64,000 bases of DNA from Brachycybe producta. Lineage: Eukaryota > Arthropoda > Diplopoda > Playtdesmida > Andrognathidae. Each line of letters opens with the position of its first letter. Positions within the stretch are counted from its first letter, which is position 1. The notes under the pieces were generated by a model. It saw only the letters and a list, made by a program, of their open reading frames with translations. It was not told the DNA's origin and did no database searches. Both the position numbers and the translations under genes were made by a program. The stretch covers positions 2,297,856 to 2,361,855 of the forward strand of contig JAUPFP010000035.1 of assembly GCA_036925085.1 (NCBI GenBank), given 5' to 3'. Below are positions 47,608-59,122 of the stretch, in pieces.

Positions 47608-47612
<5 letters not shown>

Positions 47613-47683
<71 letters not shown>
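47613..47683. repeat. (TA)n microsatellite
   Basis: About 35 uninterrupted TA units. Confidence 0.97.
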
Positions 47684-47689
<6 letters not shown>

Positions 47690-48362
47690 GTACATGGGAA
47701 AGTAAAAAAAAAATATCAAATTTTACAAACCCATTTATAATCCCTGGGTTCTTAATTAAACTCAACAGGAGACAACATTCGGATACAATAGATTTAGAAA
47801 TGTTATGTCACATAACACTACAAACAACCTTTTCATGTTTTCAATCAAACAGCAAGTTCGGAATTATGCGTAGAGACACGCTGCTTTAATTTCCAAATGG
47901 AATAGTTATTTTTTTAAATGAAAGAACAGTGGTGGCCACCAGCTGGCAGCAATTGTATCAAAAGATGTATAACATTTGTTCTTTATGGATTAAGTGGGAT
48001 TGTTGGAGAGTGGGGAAGTTGGGCTAAAGTGGAGTTGGTGGTGTAAGGGCAGTGCTGGCCTTACCCTCTTTGGCGCCCTGGGGCAAATTTTTTCAGGGCG
48101 CCCGATTAAAAATGAGAAAGTGAAAATATTTGCGTGATTATTAGTACAAAGAACACATCGATTATGTCCATAGAGAAAAACAAACATTATTTTTAGATTA
48201 AACAAGGACAAACTAGTGCAAAGATCACAAAGAAAATTTTAAACAAAGTTTAATGAATATCTGAAGACTAAAAGTTGACCGTTCTGGTCCTTTTATCAGC
48301 CAAATCTTTAATTAAGAGCAGAAAAGTCGAGATTTTTGGCGATTTCATTTTTCAGTGAATAG
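47684..48362. other. Spacer with a possible hAT fragment
   Basis: CAGTGCTGGCCTTACCC then GGCGCCCTGGGGCAAA (about 48,050-48,090) looks like one end of a hAT element; no matching end found. Otherwise no gene. Confidence 0.4.
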
Positions 48363-49173
48363 TGTAACGACCCGACTTGGTCGTCACAACACCCCGGCAC
48401 GTTTTGCCCAACTTACCGTCGCTTGACTCCCTTGGGACGGGATCCTAGCGCGGGCGAACCCTCTTGCCCCGTCCGTGTCCGGGGTGACGTCGGTCGGAAG
48501 ATCTCCCCGCAAGTCGACGGTCTAATGGCCGCAGAAGATGACGGAGAATCCACGGTGAATCCCAAGTGGATCTCACCGTGGGTACCGACGCGAAGTATCA
48601 GCCGACATGACGATAAACATGGCGGAAACAGGACGGTGAAGTGCCGGCATAACCCCACCGGCAAACCCCCACCCTCCCCATGATAGCTTTCCCAATTATA
48701 CTTAAAAAATAATTGACACGGACACAGTGGTATTGAGTGAAAAGAAACAAAAGATAATTTATTCATTAATAAATTATATAAAAACACTCACTTAATTGTA
48801 GATAGATCTCCTAGCTAATCCAGCCAGGAGGAGAGGTGGTAAACACCCAAAAAACAAACAAAGAAGATTGATGAAATGGTGGCCATCTTGGCCACCTGCT
48901 GAATGAAGGAGCACAAACACACACATGCACCTGGCATCAAATGGTTCAACTCACTGCCCAGTATATAATGGCTGCCACCATTATATACCCCCCAGGCTGC
49001 TCCACCTGGGGGTTGGCAGTCACCCTTGCTGGCCTTTATGTTGTCTACCGGGCAGCTAATAGGCAGCCTAGCAGATGACAACAGAAGATTTAGTTTTGCT
49101 CAAAAAGGAGCAAAACTGTTGACAACAGAAGATTTTGTTTTGCTCAAAAAAGGAGCAAAACTGGGTCGTCACA
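48363..49173 (-). repeat. 3' LTR of a truncated minus-strand LTR retroelement
   Basis: 811 bp. On the minus strand it begins TGTGACGACCC and ends GGGTCGTTACA. A purine tract (GGAAGTTGAGAGGAT on the minus strand, 49,174-49,188) abuts its start, like the AAGTTGGAGGGTA tract of the first element. A TATATAA box (minus, 48,981-48,987) and an AATAAA signal (minus, 48,758-48,763) are in LTR order. It contains a tandem duplication of about 47 bp (GACAACAGAAGATTT...GAGCAAAACTG). Confidence 0.8.
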
Positions 49174-49188
49174 ATCCTCTCAACTTCC

Positions 49189-51160
49189 ATGATCCACCCC
49201 GGGATCAGGTCAGTCGAGCCAGCAAGGATTGCTCTTGTGACCCCCCACTCAGTTTTAGACTGATTTCTTTGGTGGTGGATCCATCGGAGCTACCATGAAC
49301 ACAACCGGGTGTTTCGCCACCCGATTCCGATATCGAAATCAGTCCCCCTGAGCCTTGCCACCTCCTGCCATCGAAATTCATTGATGGCAAGCATGTCAAG
49401 CTGTGGACCCTGGCATAGGGCCGGACTTGTAAGAAGATCCACGAGGGTGGCTGCGGGATCAGACACACTCCCTCATAGCGGTTGGATAACAAATTCCCCA
49501 ACCATATCTCCTAAGTCACAGCCAAGGAGATGCTGGATGTATGGTGCTGCGAGCTGGGATAGATCTACTATTTCAGCTCCTGTCCCTACCACGTCCAAAA
49601 CTGCGTAGCATCTCCTTACCGGGTTGACGACCAGCAACACCGAATAGTCTCCACTGCCAAATGCCAGCACAACGCATGGCAAATGACGGCATCGACGGTG
49701 CCCACAAAACTGGGAGTGGCTTTCCCAGACAATAATATCCGTAGTATTGGTACCCCTCCATTCCCAGCTGGTCTTGCCACCAAAGCGTCGACCTTTGCCC
49801 ATGGGTTCGGAAGACTTGGCTTTTTCTTCTGGTCCTAGGGTCGCAAAGACCCCATCGTCAGAATCCAGAAAGAAGGGTGTCCTTCCTATGGAAGGCACGG
49901 GACCACATTTGGCAAGAACACTAACATTCCCCGCTGGGCTGCCCCCACCGCTAGGTAACGGTGAGCTGACCTGGTGAAAAGTTCCCACCAACCGAACCGA
50001 CAGGCTCGGTACCATGACCACCTTCGGGGAGGATAAAAGTATACAAAGAACAATGTCTCACATTAACCTTCAATCCGTCTGTGCTGTCATTACCTGACGG
50101 GTATGGTCCAGTTGATTCCCGGCCGACATGGTGGCACCATGTTGGGACTCCTCCTCATCCGTCCTGACACTTCTGCCACCACCAGTCCCCTGGGACCCTT
50201 GGGTGGAAGTCTTTGGACCTCCCTTCTTCTCACGCCTAGACTTTTTGTCCTTTTTCTTTTTCTTCTTGTGTGCAGAAGAAGGTTGACCATGCTTTGAGCT
50301 GGACGCACCTAAGCTCAAAGACTGACTGGGCCGGTCAGACTTAGGAGGGTGGTTAGCCCCCTTTGTTTGACCAGACTTACTAGTCGCAGGTTTTCGAGCC
50401 GAAGCTGTACTAGCCTTTGAACTAGTTCCCGTAGCTGATCCGACAATCGAGGGCACTCGTGTAGCCACGGTACGCCCTATCCCATCCTGGGGAAGATTTC
50501 TCTTCTTCTCCGGTGCAAAGGTCAGCTGACCCTTGCCACCAACAGGTTTAACTGCCGCACATGGTGAGGTGCCTCGACAGCTTGTATCGCCCCCCTTTGG
50601 GCAATACGCTGTTGGCCAGTGGCCATGGTGGCACTCAGAACTGGAGTGACACTGTGCCCGTCAGGAAGTGCCCCTGTAACGAGTGGATTCCTAGCATCAG
50701 TTTCCCGCAAAGGCGGAAACTGAGTGGCCTGGAGCTCGAACTCCCGACAGTGTGCGGCCTTCTTGTCACTCTGGACAAAGGCCTCACAATGTGCCACTTG
50801 AGCCTGGTGGTTTTGCAAGTGGTCCTCCTGGCTCCATTTTCCTTTGGGGAAGCCGGCCGAACCTCCACGAGAGGTCTTGGCCTTTTTCCCCACCGGATTA
50901 CTAACCACAGGTGAGGTGAAGGGGTGGGTACGTTTCTGTCCCGGACCACCACCACCACTAGCAGAAAGGCTATTCCTTGGAGCGGAAGGAGAAGGAGAAG
51001 GCTGATTGGCTGATCCGCCGTCGGCCAAGTCCGCTATGGCCTGTCCCAAAGAATCCGGGGAGCAAGCAGCATCCGACTCAACAGCTCCGCATTTTTGGAA
51101 GAAAAGTGAACACCAACAAGGCCTTAACACTAAAGCTTTACCATAGAAGTCCAAGAAGAT
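49189..51160 (-). pseudogene. Decayed internal region of the truncated LTR retroelement, ORF2-like
   Basis: A block GC-richer than its surroundings, with successive minus-strand frames: 51,154-50,522 (Ser/Gly/Pro-rich with basic patches), 50,468-50,070 (Ser/Lys-rich, HKKKKKKDKKSRREKK), 50,021-49,473 (globular; SWEWRGTNTTDIIVWESH, then LLVVNPVRRCYAVLDVVGTG) and 49,501-49,205. The order, a low-complexity basic N-terminal part followed by a globular C-terminal part next to the 3' LTR, parallels ORF2 of the element at 64-10,349. Frameshifts mark it as decayed. The 5' LTR, leader and gag are missing beyond 51.16 kb, and no RT is seen. Confidence 0.6.
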
Positions 51161-52249
51161 TTTTCTGCATGACTACATTTTTTTGCGGTTTTCTCTTAAA
51201 ATATTAGCCTGATTACCTTAAAGCTTTCGTAATCTTGCTTTAGTTTTTCGTTTCATTAATGTTTTATTCCTAAAACGTATAGATATGCATAATTCAAAGC
51301 TTCCCTTCACATGTAATGATTTTTCGAAGCACTGAAATGAACTCAGGAGGGCCCAACAGACCTCCGAGGACTGTAAAACCCATAAATTAAAAAAAGCAAA
51401 AATTGACAAAAAAATAATTTCCCATTTTTTCTTGAAAATTTTTCAAAAAATGGCAAAAAAATGAAAGTCTTCTAGACAGGGTGGCTGATGTTTTGGATTT
51501 TTTTAAACAAAAAATCAAATAAATCGATTTATTTATTTATTATTATCAATTTTTTTCCATTTATATGAAACATTAAATTTTTTTATGACGATGTTTGCAA
51601 AAATGAGTAATAATATCATTGTTAATTGATAAGTTGTTAATAAAATAAATGCAAAATAAGAAAAAAAAAATGTTAATAAACATTCAAATTTGAAAATAAT
51701 AAGTTTCAAGCACTTTTAATTTAATATTCTAAACATATAAACACAAGTTTTGCAGAATTTCAGTTCCCAAAGTAAATCAGTGCCTCAAGAAGTAAACTGG
51801 GTTGTCACTTTTTTAAAAAAAAACACGATTACTACATCTTCATAAGATGTAAAATTCGTGTTTTTAAACAGCTTGTGAAGTTCTACCAGTAGTAAACAGT
51901 GTTAAGTCCACGGTTTTACACATTGGCCACTAGATTGTGGTATACCATGTTAAGTCCTCTTCCATCAATGAAGAGAAAAACTTTCAAATGACTCCACTGT
52001 AAAATTTAGGTTTGGTGACTTAACACAGTTTATCTCTGAGGTTCTTAAATAGATTACTATTACTATCTATATGTATGTATCTATTTAATGATTTTTCCAC
52101 CAGTCAAATGGGAATACTTTCTCAAGTATATCTTCCAAAAAAAATAATGCATTAATGAAAGGACTACCACCAGACTTTATTTTATAAACATAGAGAAAAA
52201 TGCCCGGAACTGTTTTATTTTTATTGTATAATTTAAATGTTTAAATAAA
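51161..52249. other. AT-rich spacer, no gene seen
   Basis: No feature supported. Confidence 0.5.
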
Positions 52250-52440
52250 TGTGAACATTTTTTTTAAAAAAATCATTTGATTTATTTAAAAAAATCATTT
52301 GATTTATTTAAAAAATCATTTGATTTATTTAAAAAAATCATTTGATTTATTTAAAAAAATCATTTGATTTATTTAAAAAAAATCATTTGATTTATTTAAA
52401 AAATTTATTTGATTTAAATCATGATTTAAATCATAATTTA
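52250..52440. repeat. 22-bp tandem repeat (AAATCATTTGATTTATTTAA)
   Basis: About eight units. An end fragment of the ATACCTWGTAC MITE follows at 52,461-52,506. Confidence 0.9.
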
Positions 52441-52690
52441 AGTCAATGCCACCCTGCCTCAACACATTTAATTTGAATTCATTTAACTAATGTGTGTACA
52501 AGGTCTTACAGTACGTTACAGTTTCATTCTGAGAAGTAATATTTTTTTTTTTAAAAAAATATCAAAATTCCAAGAATATCGATCACGGCTTAATTTAAAC
52601 CAAATTGGTTTTTGTATCATACTAGAAAATATCTATATGTATCGATGTAGTAATTTATAAGCCCATTATTATTTGTTAATATAAAATTTT

Positions 52691-53088
52691 AAGCCGCTAT
52701 TACACTAGCAACTTTTGATGCAAGAAAACTTACAATGTAACATGCAACTTAATGTTTATAGTGTGATATGACATGCCGTTTGATGATCGTGTGGATGGAA
52801 ATTCATTTTACTTTTTAGCTGCATTTTACTGGACATCCAGAATATAATTGAAATTTTAAAATTCAGTAAAACGCGGATTAAAAGTAACATGGTTTACGAT
52901 ACCGTATGAGATTCACCCGAATGTCGGCCCCTTGGCATAAACGAAGTTTTGAAAACTTGATTGGGAACTAGTTTGCATAGTGTGATATAGAAGTTTATTA
53001 AATTATTACATAGTTCTAGTTGCAAGTCACATCACGAGTTGCACTGCAAGTTGAATTGCATCAAAAGTTGCTAGTGTAATAGCGGCTT
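52691..53088. mobile_element. MITE with AAGCCGCTATTACACTAGC ends
   Basis: About 33-bp perfect or near-perfect ends: AAGCCGCTATTACACTAGC...TTTTGATGCA and TGCATCAAAAG...GTGTAATAGCGGCTT. TTTAA overlaps both borders, so the duplication is ambiguous. Non-coding. Confidence 0.8.
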
Positions 53089-53921
53089 TAAGAGCCTACA
53101 GTGAAAAAAAACTTACAAAAATCTTCGCATGTAGGCGCTTCTGTAGCTGTGACGTCAACATGTGGCAAAAAAATCAATTTTGATACACTTTTGTCCGCCA
53201 TTTTCTCTCTTATCGATGGATAAAAGTGGGTATATTATTGTAATAACGACTCTTTTTTGGGTAAATATGCACTACTGAAAAAAGGAAGAGCAACTTTTGA
53301 TCTACAATGGTGAGTCATATTTAATTAGTGGTCAAATTTTAGGGTACTATGAAACTTTTTGTTAGTGGGAAGTTTGATCCTATAAAATGTATAAACGGAG
53401 GAGCATTTGTCGCCTAAGGGATTTAACATGAGCTAAAAAATACGAGATTTTAAAATGAAATTAAAAATAGAAAAACTAATTATAAATTTGTACCAATGTA
53501 TCACTAGATGAGCAATAATGTTATGTATATATTGCAATTTGAATTTTGAAAATCACAATTTTTGTTGCAGAAAACAAAACATTTGTGTGAACCATGTATT
53601 TTTTAAATAGGAATTTAACATGGGCTAAAAAATACGAGATTTTAAGCGAAATTAAAAATAGAAAAACTGATTATAAATTTGTACCAACGTATCACTAGAT
53701 GAGCAATATTGTTATGTACATATTGCAATTTGAATTTTGAAAATAACAATTTTCGTTGCAGAAAACAAAACATTTGCCTGAACCATGTATTTTTAAAATA
53801 GGAATTTCTCTTTCTCATTGGTTTCAATGGCTTAGCTGTGGGGCGCCACTAAACGGCGAAAAGTGGAACTATAATTGTCATCTGCTAATATTCAAAATGG
53901 CGTCACACATATAGGCTCTTA
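53089..53921. mobile_element. TAAGAGCCTA element, distant relative of the 15-18 kb repeat arms
   Basis: Ends TAAGAGCCTACAG / TATAGGCTCTTA, subterminal CTTCGCATGTAGGCGCT, and an internal ~190-bp direct duplication (TTTAACATGRGCTAAAAAATACGAG near 53,420 and 53,615). The repeat landmarks correspond to those of 17,281-18,112. Confidence 0.7.
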
Positions 53922-56333
53922 AGCATAAAAGTTTCCTTCCTTTATTTATTGTTTTGCAAAATTCGAGCATTAACCCTCCCCATTTTTTGCATATTTAGTT
54001 TTATTTTTCTAAACTTACCTTTTAACTTTATTTTTTATCATCTTCCATCCAGTTTCTTGTTTCAAAAAGCCTATTAAGTAATCATTTGTGAATTTTGATT
54101 CGACTTGTCCCATCTTTTCTCGTTCATTCACTATAACACCATAACCCTAAAGCCACCCCACCCTTCCCCCCCCTCTTATTATTTTTGTGCAAAATAATGA
54201 AAAAAGTAAACACGCGCAATTTGATGACTGTGCATACGCCTAAATGTCTGTATGGGCCGCCTCTATTATAATAGCCATCAATATAAGGAAGGAACTTTCT
54301 ATAAAAAATAAATATACACACACAGAATTAAATAAAATTGAATAGAATTGTTCTTCAGGTGAAGCTATTTCAAATTAAAGAATTTTTGGTGTTCTATTAT
54401 GTCATCAATTTGCATGACATCAAGGTTATTACATTGCTCTCATGATAGCGCCAATTGAATCGTCAAACAATATTTTAAATAGCTATTTTGAAATTTGACC
54501 TCTTATTCCTCTGGTTTCAAATATCTTATTTAAAATATCTTTTGAAATTACTTAATTTTTTTTTAAAAAAAAAAAACTACGTAACGTTCTCACATGAATG
54601 ACAATTGATTACAAAAGTATGACATTTCATAAACTTTGATATTGGTGGCAAACGACAATTTAAAACATAAATCCAACAAATGATACTTACACTATTTGAA
54701 CTTGAACTAAAAAGAAGCAGAAGTCGCCATTTGCTTTCATTATGGAGCAACAAGCGTGAACCATTTTGTGGCACCACACAAGGCGGTTCCTGTGAATCCG
54801 ACAGAAAGGATGTGAAAACAAGCACTATATGTCAAATATGTTAGCATTAGATGTCAATGTTAAATCTAAACTTTTTAGGTAACTTAGGTTATCCATTTTT
54901 GGCCTGCAAATTACCTAAGGCCGGATCAACATCAAGCTTACAAAAGTGCAAAATGAGACCCAGACAAAAAGCATTCGTAACAAAAATGCCAGAAAAAAGC
55001 AGATTCTGAAAACAAAATAAAACTGAAACAACTATCAGCAGTAGGCCTACTCAGGAGAAACAAAACAAATTGGTTTTTTGTTTGTTTCTATTGCTATCCA
55101 CATAGACTTGCCCCATACACGTGTGTTTAGTGTGGCTTTGAAGTGATTTATTTCACTGTTCTGTTGATGTTAATTGTTTTACAAACCAAAAACCTTTTGA
55201 TGTTTACCGACTTAAGCCAGGACATGAAATAGTTTGTGAAATTGCTGACAAAACGAAACACAAAAGTCACAGAAATGTTAGAATTGTCGCCAATTTGTAG
55301 CGAAACACTTAAGTTATCAACTTGATGTGGACCCCCCCCCCCTTCCCGGGATAAAAAATCGAAACAGTTTTAAATACTAGATGGGTATTTTAATGTTAAC
55401 ATTTTTAGGGTAATTTCAAATTCTTAATTATTGTTTTTCACTTCCAAGTTGAGTCGAGAGAAGAAAAAAAAATCAAGTGATAAATTTCAAATTTGATTTT
55501 GAAATTTGGCAAAAACATCTTAAATGTGAAAATACATTAATTTAATTCCAAACTTGGAATGAACATTAGCAGTTTCAATTATGAAAAAAAAATATTCTTA
55601 AGATTGTAACAGGTAGGTTGGAATGATTTCCGCCATAAAACTATTTACACTCGTATAATGGCAATAATAAAAAATTATGAATGCAAACATTAATTTTCTA
55701 AATCCTAGAAAGGGTTAAGAACCGAACCACAACTCCAGGGGAGAGTTTTATAAAAGGAGTAATTTTGCTATCCACCTTTTAAGTTAAACAGTATAATAAA
55801 ATGTTTTCAAAAGAATGCTTTTGTGTCATGTATTTTATATATAGACCTATTTATAAAATAAAGAATAAACTTCATTTTTTTTCTTTTATGCTGAAAAGTG
55901 CATCTCTGCCTTGACCTTATAAGTGACTAACCTAAGAAAACACTTAAGTGTTACTATATACATTATATTGTTCAAGGAAAGTCTTCTTTTTTAGTCTGGC
56001 TAGGTTATTATTGCACGATGAGAGTAATTTCATTGTTTTTTGTTTCCGATTTTGCGGAAACTAGAAAAATAAAGCAGAAAAAAGAATGAAAAATATTTCA
56101 TAAAGGAATGAGTAGTTGTTGTATTGAGCCTTGTCTTCATTGGCATTTTTGGCCAACTGAATATACGAGCTCATAGTGTGCACTGTGCATGCTATTATTC
56201 AAACATTTAACTTCCTATTGTAATTAAAAATAACTATAAGAATCAGAAATTCTGTCAAAAGTATAATTTTTATAAATAATTACGATATAAAAAAATTGCA
56301 CCTTTTGCAAAATGCATCCATTCTTAAGCCCTG
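53922..56333. other. AT-rich spacer; one candidate exon inside
   Basis: No long ORF. GGATCAACATCAAG (about 54,925) and CTTGATGTGGACC (about 55,323) could be ends of a ~400-bp element; this is weak. Confidence 0.4.
54691..54789 (-). CDS. Candidate internal coding exon (33 codons, low confidence)
   Basis: On the minus strand, a pyrimidine-rich tract ending TTCACAG precedes GAACCGCC, and the open frame ends at AGT|GTAAGTATC, a near-consensus donor. Phase is 0 at both ends. The peptide starts EPPCVVPQNGSRLLL and contains one Trp and one Cys. I do not recognise it. It lies about 6.7 kb downstream of the stop of the minus-strand membrane gene, so it would belong to another gene, or be chance. Confidence 0.2.
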
Positions 56334-56694
56334 TCCACATGCAATGTTTTGTACAACGTTAATTTGCCTGTGCAGGCAAAATTGTATAAAAAAAAGCTGC
56401 AGTTCAGGGTTTTCTACACTGTCTAGTTTTCATCATTATTTTTCCAACTCAGTTCAGTGGAGTCCATCGACATCCTACTCCACGAACACTGTTCTGACAT
56501 CAAAATTGAAGGAAAACTGTGCAGATTGCTGATAACTGAACTCTCAGCCTCAGTTTTTGATGTCCGTGTACTGTCTCCGTTCATATAATTGCACAGTTTT
56601 CCTGTCCATACACAATGTCTTGCCCATAACATCTTGAACTGTATGTGCAGGCAAAACATTGTAAAAAAATGTTGCATGCAGGGGAGCCAGGTGC
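56334..56694. mobile_element. Putative MITE with CCCTG ends
   Basis: CCCTGTCCACATGCAATGTTTTG against CAAAACATTG...TTGCATGCAGGGG, imperfect ends over about 40 bp. Target duplication not clear. Confidence 0.45.
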
Positions 56695-57289
56695 GGTTGT
56701 GCAGGTTGTGCATCGCACAACCACGCATGATGAAAGGGCGTTATTAGCGTTAAGTTAAGAAATTCCTACAAAAGAATTTAGCAAATGGCAATGAGTGCTA
56801 CATTGCATGACTTTTCCTACTTCGTTTTCTTTCTAAAGGGTGGAGTGTATGATGCTTCTGTGAGCTTTTGGCAACGACCTTATAATTTTACCAACTTACA
56901 TGTATGATGATGTTTTCCATAACTCATTTCTTCTCCTGATAGCGCGGTGACCGCACGAAGAAGATTCGAGTTACAGAAAGAGTCGGATGGAGATCGATTG
57001 TGATCATCCTTCTGTGCATGGGTGTAGTCTTCGCAGAAGGATGGTGACCATTTCTCCTGGTTGACGCTGATGTACATCTTCCTGTTTTTACCAGAAGATG
57101 TTGTAGCTCCTCCAGGATCTGTATGTCTCCTTGCCTTGTGGTGTCTCCGGCTTGCTTAGAGAAGGATTCGTTTCCAGATAGATAGACATTGCAGTTTATC
57201 ATTGTAACGCTTTATTCATTCTTGCTCAGAAATATCAAGAGTACAACAATGAATTATATTAAAGGTGCATCCTAGGGCCCATGATGTGG

Positions 57290-58036
57290 CAGTGCCGTAA
57301 ATAATTATTATTTCTGGGGGGGGGAAAAGTAAAACTTATGCCCCCTCTCAAATTTTTAGTGGGCCCCACCACTATTAAACAAATTGGGCCGACTGAATAA
57401 GCACTAAATTGAACAAACGCCAAACTGAATAAGTGCCAAATGAAATAAATGCCAAACTGAATAAAAGCCAAAAATTTGGCGGTTATTCAGTTTGGCGTTT
57501 GTTCCAATTGGCGCTTATTCAGTTTGGCAGTTATTCAGTTTTTTGCTCGTTCAGTTTGGTGTTTGTTCCATTTGGCGTTTATTCAGTTTGGCGTTAGTTC
57601 AGATTGGCATTTGTTCAATTTGGCACTTGTTCAATTTGGTGCTTATTCAATTTGGTGCTTGATCAGCACCACCAACAAATTTCATACCTTTAAAAATTGC
57701 TTCTTCCTGTCCGGCGAGAGTAGAGTTAACTGGATTTTCTAGTCTTAATTATTTTCCATGTAGGGGACTTTGGTTTGTGTTTATGACACCATAAACTTCC
57801 TCAGGACTCTAGCTTCTGTATTTTTAGGTGAGGGGTGTAAACGTTCAGCATAAATGGTGCTAAGCTTTCTTTCAAAAGAACTTCGAAAAAGAAAACTAGT
57901 TAGCAATTAAAAAAAAATGTTTCGAAAAAAATTTTTTCGAAAATTTTTTTTTCCATTACAACCATTTTTACGCCCCCTATTCATGTTTTGGGTGGGCAGT
58001 TGTTCCTCCCCTGCCATCCCGTTATTTACAGCACTG
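57290..58036. mobile_element. hAT-type element nested in the solo LTR
   Basis: Ends CAGTGCCGTAAATAA / TTATTTACAGCACTG with an exact 8-bp duplication TGATGTGG (57,282-57,289 and 58,037-58,044). 747 bp with no transposase. Its interior holds the opposed array at 57,400-57,665. Confidence 0.88.
57400..57665. repeat. Opposed GCCAAACTGAATAA / TTATTCAGTTTGGC array
   Basis: About five GCCAAACTGAATAA-type units, then about twelve units of the complement, 15-20 bp each. Same design as the 38.4-39.3 kb array but unrelated sequence. Confidence 0.9.
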
Positions 58037-58434
58037 TGATGTGGTACGGATATAGAAATCAATCGTAATACAAAAGTTGAGCAAGTAAGGACGACGAACA
58101 AAGAGGAACACGGTCCTTTTATACCTTGGACCTGTGTACACCTATGAGGTGTAACCAGGTCCAAGTGACCATGGTCCTCAGAGTATCAATCCGCCACTTC
58201 GATATTAATCAGAGGGAGGGAGAGACAAACAGGAGTTGTTTACCCCCCAGGCTATGGTTTTGGCAGGATCGGGAGTTACTGGGTGTTACACTTCTTTTAC
58301 TCACTAGTAGTATGCTAGGTATGGGGAATATGTTTTCAATGCATTAGTACTGAATAGAAACTGACTAAATATTGTGAACATTTTTTAAAGAATCAAAATG
58401 TCTTATAAATTACTAATAGAGTACTACTACACTC

Positions 58435-59118
58435 TGTAACACCCTGTAAATCGTGATCCCGCCGAAACCATAGCCCGGGGGGTAAACAACTCTCAACCGT
58501 CCCTCCCTCCCCTCTGACTCACTTTTCTGACTCATACCCAAGCGGCGGATTGATACAAATAGGACCATGGTCACTTGGACCCGGTTACACCTCGCAGGTG
58601 TACACAGGTCCAAGGTATAAAAGGACCGCGCTCCTCTTTGTCTTCAGTTCTTGTACTTTGCCTGTATTCCGTGATAAATTCCGAATCATGGGCCTGAGGA
58701 CGCACCGTTAGTATTTTACATATTCATCCTTGTATTCCGTGTTTCTTACAAGTGATGAATAGAGTGTTATAACAAGAAACAGCGTTGTCTTTCTGTAATG
58801 TAACTAACTTCTCTTCAGAGGCCGGAGACTCCACAGGGCAAGAGTTATACGATTCTCAGCAGCTACAACATCTTCTCTTGTCGGTGTACCAAAAAAAGAT
58901 GTACATCAGCATCAACCGGAAGAGAGAGAGATGGCCGCCACTCTCCTGCATCGATTTCACCCCCACGCAGAGGAGTGACCACGATCTGTCTCCATCCAAC
59001 TCTCTCTGCAGCTCGAATCTTCTCCGTGCGGGCACCGTACTGTTCCGAGAGGATTCGAGGTACAGAAAATGTCATCTAAAGGTTGGTAATAAATATTGGT
59101 TGATGTCAAAAGCTCACA
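58435..59118 (+). mobile_element. Solo LTR of the first retroelement family
   Basis: 684 bp, alignable along its full length to the LTR at 64-749 with scattered substitutions. ACTC on both sides (58,431-58,434 and 59,119-59,122). It proves the family uses 4-bp target duplications and existed here before the 64-10,349 insertion. Confidence 0.93.
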
Positions 59119-59122
59119 ACTC

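Larger units (their letters stand above)
56859..58290 (-). mobile_element. Older solo LTR of the first family, interrupted by a hAT element
   Basis: Minus-strand LTR starting at 58,290 (TGTAACACCC) and ending at 56,859 (AAAAGCTCACA). CTTC flanks both sides (56,855-56,858 and 58,291-58,294), a clean 4-bp duplication. The conserved GGACCTG...CAGGTCC inverted repeat and the TATAAAAGGACC box are kept (about 58,116-58,150). It is clearly diverged from 64-749. Confidence 0.85.

Noticed and set aside
49600-49760. Ulp1/C48-like cysteine protease signature in YSVLLVVNPVRRCYAVLDVVG
   Set aside because: The pattern resembles the strand after the catalytic His in C48 proteases, but the His-Trp pair, Asp and later Gln...Cys are missing, so the similarity is too weak to name a fold.
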